A stretch of DNA of 5,198 bases from Candidatus Margulisiibacteriota bacterium (GTDB lineage: Bacteria; Margulisbacteria; Marinamargulisbacteria; DT-59): NCBI GenBank assembly GCA_013215865.1, contig JABSQL010000255.1, forward strand, positions 1-5,198, written 5' to 3'. A program made the position numbers and the translations under genes. Shown in pieces: positions 1 to 4,536 of this stretch (the stretch's first letter is position 1; every line of letters starts with the position of its first letter). The notes under the pieces were generated by a model. That model was given only the letters and a program-made list of their open reading frames with translations. It made no database searches and had not been told where the DNA came from.

Positions 1-127
1 CGGTATTCACGGGATATTCATATTAAAAACAGCAATTATCTGTTTCACGGTATTGTTAGGACTACAGGGCGTCTCTCAAATTGGAAACAGCCTTGTTGTA
101 TTATCAGAAAAATCCAATGACACCTGA
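1..127 (+). CDS. TRAP transporter small permease (DctQ type), C-terminal fragment
   Basis: An open frame enters from the left edge (codons in phase with position 2) and stops at TGA 125-127. It encodes about 41 residues reading GIHGIFILKTAIICFTVLLG, then LQGVSQIGNSLVVLSEKSNDT. The hydrophobic stretch followed by LQGVSQIGNSL matches the last transmembrane helix and tail of TRAP small permeases (DctQ, four helices), where a conserved LQG-type motif precedes the C-terminus. The large permease gene starts inside its last codons (11-nt overlap), which is the usual dctQ-dctM arrangement and supports the call. In the inner membrane the small subunit pairs with DctM and helps receive substrate from the periplasmic binding protein. 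The substrate cannot be read from this fragment. Most of the gene, and any binding-protein gene, lies outside the window. Confidence 0.8.
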   Translation, partial: GIHGIFILKTAIICFTVLLGLQGVSQIGNSLVVLSEKSNDT

Positions 128-1487
128 CATTCTTTCTCTTGGGATGTTTGCAGCCGCTTTTGGAATTTTACTCTTGGGGTACCCTGTCGCCTTTAGCTTG
201 GCCGGAACGGCATTAACCTTCGCATTGCTGGGTTCTGTTTTTGATTGGTTTGATCTTCAACTTCTGGGAATTCTTCCTGAACGATTATTTGGGATCATGA
301 GCAATGAAACCCTTATCGCGATTCCCCTTTTCATCATGATGGGTGTTTTATTAGAACGATCCAAAATATCAGAAGATCTTTTAACCGCCATGTCTCAGTT
401 GTTTGGAACTCTAAAGGGCGGGTTGGGGATTTCTGTGTGTATAGTGGGTGCGATCCTCGCAGCAAGCACTGGCATTGTGGGTGCCACTGTAGTAACGATG
501 GGACTTATTTCATTACCCACCATGCTCAAAAACAAGTATAGTCCCAAATTGGCCACCGGCATTATCACCGCTTCAGGCACATTGGGCCAAATTATTCCTC
601 CCAGTATTATCTTGGTTATATTAGGGGACATCATTTCATCTGCCCATCAAGAAGCCCAGCTCTCTTTGGGTAATTTTTCCCCTGGTGCCATTTCGGTCGG
701 GGACCTCTTTTTTGGCGCCGTAATTCCGGGCCTCATATTGGTAGCATGTTACATCTTATACGTCGGATTTTATTCCCACTTAAACCCCCAGTCAGCACCT
801 GTAATGAAGACAGACGTGACTAAAATGGGTCATTTTACGCTCTTAAAATCTTTATGCCCCCCACTACTACTCATGATAGGTGTGTTAGGGTCTATTTTTC
901 TGGGCGTTGCAACGCCTTCCGAAGCGGCTTCTGTCGGATGTATAGGGGCACTTCTCTTAACTGGGCTCAAAAAGAAATTGACCGTATCCATTCTAAAAGA
1001 TGTGACAACGACTACCACACGTATTAACTGCATGGTGTTTACCATCCTCATTGGTGCGAGTATATTCTCACTCGTATTCAGAGGTTTTGGAGGTGATGAG
1101 CTTGTACACCACCTCCTAATAAACCTCCCCGGCGGCTCATCGAGTGCCTTTTTCATCGTCATGGCGATTATATTCTTCATGGGTTTCTTTTTAGATTTTT
1201 TTGAGATCACTTTTGTTGTAGTGCCGATTGTCGGACCTATTCTTCTCACTATGGGGTTCGACCCCGTATGGCTGGGTATTATGATTGCCCTAAACTTACA
1301 AACCTCTTTTCTCACACCCCCATTCGGGTTTGCTCTTTTCTATCTCAGAGGTGTTGCACCCCCTCAGGTATCCACGATGGATATCTACAAGGGCGTTATC
1401 CCTTTCATCATCATTCAAATCACTGTCATGGCCCTTATATGGTTTATTCCTGAGATTGTGACCTGGTTGCCTCGGTTGATGTATTGA
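117..1487 (+). CDS. dctM: TRAP transporter large permease (DctM type)
   Basis: This is a complete 456-residue, very hydrophobic protein, the right length for the ion-coupled large permease of a TRAP uptake system in the inner membrane. Recognisable family blocks (numbered from ATG 117) are GYPVAFSLAG at 21-30, SNETLIAIPLFIMMG at 62-76, SGTLGQIIPPSI at 153-164, ATPSEAASVG at 265-274, LDFFEITFVVVPIVGPI at 359-375 and LQTSFLTPPFGFALFYLRG at 394-412. The loop around 171-200 and the LDFFEITFVVVP block resemble the mannitol/chloroaromatic (COG4664) branch, which often carries carboxylates; the true substrate is unknown. I chose ATG 117 over the in-frame TTG at 81. ATG 117 gives the usual short N-terminus before helix 1 and an 11-nt overlap with dctQ, suggesting translational coupling. 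No clear Shine-Dalgarno precedes it. The last 14 codons before the stop, FIPEIVTWLPRLMY, are duplicated at 2194-2240. Confidence 0.93.
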   Translation: MTPDILSLGMFAAAFGILLLGYPVAFSLAGTALTFALLGSVFDWFDLQLLGILPERLFGIMSNETLIAIPLFIMMGVLLERSKISEDLLTAMSQLFGTLKGGLGISVCIVGAILAASTGIVGATVVTMGLISLPTMLKNKYSPKLATGIITASGTLGQIIPPSIILVILGDIISSAHQEAQLSLGNFSPGAISVGDLFFGAVIPGLILVACYILYVGFYSHLNPQSAPVMKTDVTKMGHFTLLKSLCPPLLLMIGVLGSIFLGVATPSEAASVGCIGALLLTGLKKKLTVSILKDVTTTTTRINCMVFTILIGASIFSLVFRGFGGDELVHHLLINLPGGSSSAFFIVMAIIFFMGFFLDFFEITFVVVPIVGPILLTMGFDPVWLGIMIALNLQTSFLTPPFGFALFYLRGVAPPQVSTMDIYKGVIPFIIIQITVMALIWFIPEIVTWLPRLMY

Positions 1488-1491
1488 GGGA
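1441..1491 (+). repeat. Direct repeat, left copy (3' end of dctM)
   Basis: This 51-bp segment comprises the last 47 nt of dctM including its stop, plus GGGA after it. It matches 2194-2244 at 49 of 51 positions, with an unbroken 37-bp identical core at 1455-1491. The mismatches are at 1448 (T here, A in the right copy) and 1454 (G here, A there). Identity ends abruptly on both sides. This copy is fused to the body of dctM and supplies its functional C-terminus, so it would be the attL-like end if the repeat arose by site-specific insertion. Confidence 0.95.
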
Positions 1492-1494
1492 GTT

Positions 1495-1529
1495 TATACA
1501 AATTGTGTGAGCTGAGATTTGTTTGTATA
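1495..1529. promoter_or_regulatory. Inverted repeat, possible operator of the toxin-antitoxin module
   Basis: TATACAAA at 1495-1502 and its exact reverse complement TTTGTATA at 1522-1529 are separated by 19 nt, and the right arm overlaps the predicted -10 box. The position, just upstream of the antitoxin start, fits an autoregulatory operator. Binding is not demonstrated, and 8-bp AT-rich arms can arise by chance. Confidence 0.35.
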
Positions 1530-1531
1530 CT
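1503..1531 (+). promoter_or_regulatory. Predicted promoter of the MNT-HEPN operon
   Basis: TATACT at 1526-1531 is a 5/6 match to the -10 consensus. A weak -35, TTGTGT at 1503-1508, lies exactly 17 nt upstream. Transcription would begin near 1538, virtually at the ATG at 1539, so the mRNA would be leaderless or nearly so. This agrees with the absence of any Shine-Dalgarno before the antitoxin gene. The -10 is good and the -35 poor. Confidence 0.4.
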
Positions 1532-1538
1532 TTAGAAT

Positions 1539-1841
1539 ATGCTAAGTAAAAAGAAAATTATCAAGTTGCTTGCATCTAACCAAAGCCAATTGAAGCAAAT
1601 GTATCCTATAAAAAAAATGGGATTATTTGGTTCATTTGCCAGATCGAAGCAAACTGAAGAGAGTGACGTTGATATTCTAATTGAGTTTGAAAAACCCATT
1701 GGTCTATTTACTTTTTCGAGATTGCAATTAACACTTTCTGATATGCTTCATAACAATGTTGATCTGGTAACACCAAACGCATTAAAACCACTTATAAAAG
1801 ATAAAATACTAGATGAGGTGAATTGGATTGAGGCGTCCTGA
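1539..1841 (+). CDS. mntA: MNT-type nucleotidyltransferase antitoxin (MntA-like)
   Basis: This 100-residue protein is a minimal nucleotidyltransferase of the polymerase-beta superfamily. The signature GSX10DXD is complete: G31-S32, R35 in GSFAR, then D43-V-D45. The third metal-binding acidic residue is probably D75 in NVDLV. Proteins of this family partner with HEPN RNases; characterised MntA antitoxins neutralise HepT by transferring AMP to a tyrosine near its active site. The intact catalytic triad suggests an active enzyme rather than a purely structural antitoxin. The gene overlaps the following HEPN gene by 14 nt, the expected antitoxin-toxin coupling. ATG 1539 is the first start in the frame that leaves a sensible N-terminal helix before the GSFAR strand; no Shine-Dalgarno precedes it. 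The gene is A+T-rich compared with dctM, suggesting transfer from elsewhere. Confidence 0.9.
   Translation: MLSKKKIIKLLASNQSQLKQMYPIKKMGLFGSFARSKQTEESDVDILIEFEKPIGLFTFSRLQLTLSDMLHNNVDLVTPNALKPLIKDKILDEVNWIEAS
1815..1820 (+). promoter_or_regulatory. Ribosome binding site that sets the TTG start of the HEPN toxin
   Basis: GAGGTG lies inside the antitoxin coding sequence, 7 nt before TTG 1828. The toxin frame is closed by TGA 1819-1821 just upstream and no ATG occurs until codon 11, so this site supports TTG as the toxin start. Confidence 0.65.
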
Positions 1842-2175
1842 GTTATTTTTAAAAGATATGTCAGATGCGTCAGCAAATATTTTGGCCTATACAAAGGACT
1901 TCACTATTCAACAATTTAAGAAAGACCAAAAGACCATTGACGCCGTCATTCGAAATATTGAAATAATTGGTGAAGCAGCAAACAAAGTCCCTGAAGAACT
2001 CAAGACTAAATATTCTCATATCGAGTGGCGTGAATCAACCGCTATGAGAAACATTGTAATGCATGAATATTTTGGTGTAGATTTAGACATTATTTGGGAA
2101 ACAGTTCTCAAAGACATTTCCAAAATCAAGCAGGACGTTGACCTAATACTATCTGAGTTAGCTTCTGACAATTAG
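1828..2175 (+). CDS. hepT: HEPN-domain RNase toxin (HepT-like, DUF86)
   Basis: This 115-residue, largely alpha-helical protein is of HepT/DUF86 type. The HEPN catalytic motif RX4HXY is intact as R74-N-I-V-M-H79-E-Y81, preceded by the family-typical VIRNIEIIGEAANKVPEE at 40-57 and followed by YFGVDLDIIW at 81-90. In this family R and H form the RNase site, which cuts RNA, often tRNA. Y81 corresponds to the tyrosine that MntA-type antitoxins modify with AMP. Translation probably starts at TTG 1828, inside the end of the antitoxin gene; residues 1-10 (MRRPELFLKD) read like a normal DUF86 N-terminus. The weak start codon may keep toxin synthesis below that of the antitoxin. The full length and intact motifs argue for an active toxin. 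The alternative is a module that has become purely regulatory. Confidence 0.92.
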   Translation: MRRPELFLKDMSDASANILAYTKDFTIQQFKKDQKTIDAVIRNIEIIGEAANKVPEELKTKYSHIEWRESTAMRNIVMHEYFGVDLDIIWETVLKDISKIKQDVDLILSELASDN

Positions 2176-2193
2176 CTTATGTTCTACTTTCAA

Positions 2194-2244
2194 GGTTTAT
2201 ACCTGAAATTGTGACCTGGTTGCCTCGGTTGATGTATTGAGGGA
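2194..2244 (+). repeat. Direct repeat, right copy: headless 3' fragment of dctM
   Basis: This is a near-copy of 1441-1491. Read in the dctM frame it still encodes FIPEIVTWLPRLMY and the TGA (2238-2240), because both differences from the left copy are third-position synonymous changes (ATT/ATA Ile, GAG/GAA Glu). The frame upstream of it has a stop at 2166-2168 and no start codon, so it is a non-expressed gene remnant. It ends 1 nt before the stop codon of the convergent glycosyltransferase gene, so this is probably the original right flank of dctM (attR-like end). Confidence 0.93.
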
Positions 2245-2245
2245 A

Positions 2246-3049
2246 TTATCTTCTACGTTTTGAAAACTGACCAAACTTCACCCACTGAAAAAAGAAATGG
2301 GGTCTTTTACTTGGCTCAAATTCTCCAAAATCACCTTCGTACTTACGAACCTGAGTTAAATGGTCAAAGACCTTATCCGAAAAGATGGTGTCTGAAATGC
2401 TCATGGCGCTATGACCCGCGACCATTCGGTCTTTGGTTGTCCTGGATTTGAGTATTTGATCTGGGGAGCGAACGACATAGTGCTTCAATATGGGAAAATC
2501 GAGGAGGGGTTTGTACCCAATGCCCTGGGGTAGTACATTATTATGCTGGTTTATATTGTAAAAGATTCCAGGCTTATTTTTAAATTGTCTGATTTCTAAA
2601 GTGCCCGGCATATAATATATGCACCTTTCCTGAACCTCCTTTTTCATTAAATCAGGGTCGTCTTTTTGGCTTTCGTGGAGGAAAAAATCCAAGGAATGCC
2701 AATTTACTTTTTCTGCGTTCGCATCTTCTGCTTTTTGGGCAATTAAATTTGGGTCATCGATCATGATTTCATCTCCATGGAGGAGGGTAAACCACCCTTC
2801 TTGAGGAAACATTTCTTGGGCTTTCTCAAGTAGAAACTGCCGGATACCATCTTTCACTTTCCGCTGGGGATACAAATCTTGGTCTTTAATAAAATAGGAT
2901 ACATTATCAAAGCTTTGGATGATGTCTGGTGTTTTATCTGTTGAGCCATCTAATACCAATATGTGGTCAAAGTATTTCTTGTTTTGGGTCATGACGGTTT
3001 CGATGATGTCTTCTTCATTGTGGGTCATCATAAGGCCAATATTTTGCAT
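2246..3049 (-). CDS. Glycosyltransferase family 2 (GT-A fold)
   Basis: This 267-residue soluble protein has a GT-A nucleotide-sugar-binding N-terminus. Strand 1 ends in MMTHNEE (7-13), then comes LDGSTDKT (33-40) in the place of the family's D-x-S-x-D block, and LLHGDEIMIDDP (89-100) in the place of the metal-binding DxD region, here with an H-G-D-E form. The C-terminal half contains LKHYVVRSPDQILKSR (188-203), resembling the K-H-Y-x-x-R-S segment of small bacterial GT2 proteins. It ends in a basic tail, SKRRR. No transmembrane segment is seen. It probably transfers a sugar to a cell-surface glycan or lipid carrier, but neither donor nor acceptor can be deduced. ATG 3049 sits directly before strand 1, so the start is secure, yet no Shine-Dalgarno precedes it. 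The gene follows the regulator gene by 22 nt on the same strand and is probably co-transcribed. It converges on dctM and the toxin-antitoxin module. Confidence 0.8.
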   Translation of the reverse strand: MQNIGLMMTHNEEDIIETVMTQNKKYFDHILVLDGSTDKTPDIIQSFDNVSYFIKDQDLYPQRKVKDGIRQFLLEKAQEMFPQEGWFTLLHGDEIMIDDPNLIAQKAEDANAEKVNWHSLDFFLHESQKDDPDLMKKEVQERCIYYMPGTLEIRQFKNKPGIFYNINQHNNVLPQGIGYKPLLDFPILKHYVVRSPDQILKSRTTKDRMVAGHSAMSISDTIFSDKVFDHLTQVRKYEGDFGEFEPSKRPHFFFQWVKFGQFSKRRR

Positions 3050-3071
3050 GTGGAGATTGTAGCAGGGAATA

Positions 3072-4430
3072 TTATTTCATTCTATAAAAACACCCCGCCC
3101 CTTTACCGGATTGTTCTAGTTTTCCAGACTGAACTAGTGCTTTGAGGCGTCGGCCGATGGTGGCTCTTGAAAGGGGTATTCTTTCAAGCATCTGAGATAT
3201 GGTTACTTCTTCCTTTTCTAAAACAAGCCGAATAATCTGACCTGACATATCGCTAGTCTTGTTTGATGGTTGTTGACCTGTTTCTCTTGGGAGAATACAT
3301 TTTATATAGCCATCACCTTCAATGACCTGTGGTTTGGGCAGGCCTGCTTTTCGGTAGCTTCTAAATATGGTAATAAACCCTGACCCCAGCTTTTCAACAT
3401 ACCCTGCTTCGCGAAGAATTTTACAAATAATGGGGTTTCGAATGTATGTTATACCACTTTCTAGATTATCTACAGATAATGGCCCTGGGAAAATGCCGGG
3501 ACTAAAAATTTCGATCCGATTATCGTAAATGGCGACTTTAATGGGGCCTTCAATTCGATAGTTTCGATGGGCAATGGCATTTACAAGCGCCTCTCTGATG
3601 GCTACAGGGGGTATTTCAAGTTTGGACTTCCGCTTTGTTTGGATGGGCTGAGATGATTGGGAAAGCATCTGTGTGATAAATTCAAAGGCAAGGTGAAATT
3701 GCTCGAACAATGTGCCTTCACAATCTATTGATTTGAGTATATGGCGGCCTGAATTCCCTTTAAATCGGGTGACTATGATCATTGACTCAGAGAAATACCG
3801 CTGGGGACGATGGCCAAACAGTAATATTCCTGCATGAGTGGGGTATTTTTTGGCCTTTTCTTTGACCATTATACGATAGGCATCTAGCAGTGAGTCCGGT
3901 AAGGTTTTTCCTTGATATTTCTGGGGGCGCATCTTGAGAAAGGCCATTACTTTTTCTTCGTTAATATCATTTGATTCTAAACTATAAATAGGAAGTGCAT
4001 CAAATGATAATCCTCTGGACTTTAACTGCAATTCTTGAATCATTGTTTCATTTGCTTTCATGGCACTACGTCCAACCCGCACATAGGTTCCTTTATTCAG
4101 TCCCTCAGATTTCACAAAATATGGTTTTTGAGATCCAGATGATACTTCAATGTTAATCACCAACAGATTTTCCATACGCTGGACATACACATGGGGAATA
4201 ATGGCTGGAAAACATGCCTCGTACACCATTGATGGAATATATTCCATCAGCTCTTGCGCAGTATCTTCCCCCACACCCACCACTTCCCTCTTGTCTGTTA
4301 CACCTACTATCAACCTTCCTCCATATAGGTTGCTGAATGCCACCAACTCTCTCAATAGTTGCGGGTGCAGTTTCTTCGTTATTTTTTCTTTGAATTCTAT
4401 CGTTGTCGACTCTTCATCTGGATAAATCAT
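3072..4430 (-). CDS. AlbA_2 / RecG-C-like ATP-binding transcriptional regulator (COG2865 type)
   Basis: This 452-residue protein has three parts. Residues about 5-125 form an AlbA_2 (Schlafen-like, formerly AAA_4) domain with ESTTIEFKEK at 7-16 and the glycine-rich GGRLIVGVTDK at 37-47. Residues about 270-385 form a GHKL-ATPase-like domain of the kind seen in COG2865, with the N-box-like EALVNAIAHRNY at 280-291, IEIFSPGIFPGPL at 307-319 and NPIICKILREAGYVEKLGSG at 332-351. Residues about 396-452 form a winged helix-turn-helix, with recognition-helix-like SRATIGRRLKAL at 421-432. Such proteins are annotated as predicted DNA-binding regulators, and their ligand is generally unknown. ATG 4430 is well supported: AGGAGA stands 8 nt upstream. 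Its promoter lies in a repeat-rich region, suggesting autoregulation. The glycosyltransferase gene follows after 22 nt and is the obvious co-regulated target. A role in defence is possible but not shown. Confidence 0.88.
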   Translation of the reverse strand: MIYPDEESTTIEFKEKITKKLHPQLLRELVAFSNLYGGRLIVGVTDKREVVGVGEDTAQELMEYIPSMVYEACFPAIIPHVYVQRMENLLVINIEVSSGSQKPYFVKSEGLNKGTYVRVGRSAMKANETMIQELQLKSRGLSFDALPIYSLESNDINEEKVMAFLKMRPQKYQGKTLPDSLLDAYRIMVKEKAKKYPTHAGILLFGHRPQRYFSESMIIVTRFKGNSGRHILKSIDCEGTLFEQFHLAFEFITQMLSQSSQPIQTKRKSKLEIPPVAIREALVNAIAHRNYRIEGPIKVAIYDNRIEIFSPGIFPGPLSVDNLESGITYIRNPIICKILREAGYVEKLGSGFITIFRSYRKAGLPKPQVIEGDGYIKCILPRETGQQPSNKTSDMSGQIIRLVLEKEEVTISQMLERIPLSRATIGRRLKALVQSGKLEQSGKGAGCFYRMK

Positions 4431-4438
4431 TATCTCAA

Positions 4439-4444
4439 TCTCCT
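4439..4444 (-). promoter_or_regulatory. Strong ribosome binding site of the regulator gene
   Basis: On the minus strand AGGAGA is followed by 8 nt and then ATG 4430. It is the clearest Shine-Dalgarno in the window and fixes the regulator's start. Confidence 0.8.
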
Positions 4445-4453
4445 ATCAACTCA

Positions 4454-4482
4454 ATATTAACTCATGAGTCAATATGAGTCAA
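4454..4482 (-). promoter_or_regulatory. Predicted sigma70-type promoter of the regulator-glycosyltransferase operon
   Basis: On the minus strand TTGACT (4482-4477, 5/6 to consensus) is followed by exactly 17 nt and then TAATAT (4459-4454, 4/6). The start would fall near 4447, giving a leader of roughly 17 nt containing the AGGAGA site. The -35 box is part of a TGAGTCAATA repeat, and a 20-bp palindrome covers much of the spacer and the -10 box, so a bound repressor would block polymerase. Confidence 0.6.
4455..4474. promoter_or_regulatory. Near-perfect palindrome, probable operator
   Basis: The left arm TATTAACTCA and right arm TGAGTCAATA are reverse complements at 9 of 10 positions, with no spacer, centred on the 10-bp perfect palindrome ACTCATGAGT. 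The palindrome overlaps the -10 box and fills most of the spacer of the regulator promoter. A dimeric winged-HTH protein, most simply the product of the downstream gene, is the likely binder; this is inference. Confidence 0.55.
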
Positions 4483-4536
4483 TATTAATAATAATCAACT
4501 CTTATCAACTCAACTCACAATTCATGTGAGTCAATA
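4465..4536. repeat. Three copies of the 10-mer TGAGTCAATA
   Basis: Perfect copies lie at 4465-4474, 4475-4484 (directly in tandem) and 4527-4536. The third overlaps the stop codon of the tauE-like gene. Related ATCAACTC units occur at 4445-4452, 4494-4501 and 4504-4511 in the same 100-bp gap. The copies are too short and irregular for CRISPR; their placement over a promoter suggests multiple regulator-binding sites. Confidence 0.85.

Larger units (their letters stand above)
1441..2244. mobile_element. Putative non-autonomous toxin-antitoxin cassette inserted at the 3' end of dctM
   Basis: Two 51-bp near-identical direct repeats bracket 702 bp holding only the MNT-HEPN gene pair and its promoter region. 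One repeat unit plus cargo is 753 bp. Removing one unit would join dctM directly to the glycosyltransferase gene, leaving 5 bp between their convergent stop codons; this looks like the ancestral arrangement. Sampled 60-base stretches in the insert are about 32-38% G+C, against about 42-55% in dctM. No integrase, transposase or terminal inverted repeats are visible, so any mobilising enzyme would have to act in trans. Homologous recombination with a related chromosome is an alternative origin. The repeats are certain; the mobile-element reading is inference. Confidence 0.5.

Noticed and set aside
81..116. In-frame TTG upstream start for dctM
   Set aside because: It would overlap dctQ by 47 nt and add a 12-residue N-terminus not expected for the family. 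ATG 117 directly precedes a normal DctM N-terminus.
830..1315. Open frame of 161 codons on the minus strand opposite dctM
   Set aside because: It lies wholly antisense to a well-recognised permease, has no family motif, and is explained by the codon pattern of a hydrophobic protein on the other strand.
2260..2451. Short plus-strand open frame starting just after the right repeat
   Set aside because: It is antisense to the glycosyltransferase C-terminus, has no ribosome binding site and no recognisable protein.
3116..3137. CTAGTT/AACTAG inverted repeat near the 3' end of the regulator gene
   Set aside because: It lies within the winged-HTH coding sequence, has only 6-bp arms and no T tract, and is compatible with chance.
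4513..4531. Small hairpin (6-bp stem ACTCAC/GTGAGT, 7-nt loop) considered as a terminator for the TauE/SafE gene
   Set aside because: The stem is short and not G+C-rich, and no T tract follows it on the minus strand; it is better explained as part of the repeat cluster.
4444..4536. Repeat cluster considered as a CRISPR array or replication iterons
   Set aside because: The units are 8-10 bp, two are directly adjacent with no spacer, orientation varies, and no cas or rep gene is near. The overlap with a promoter favours operators.
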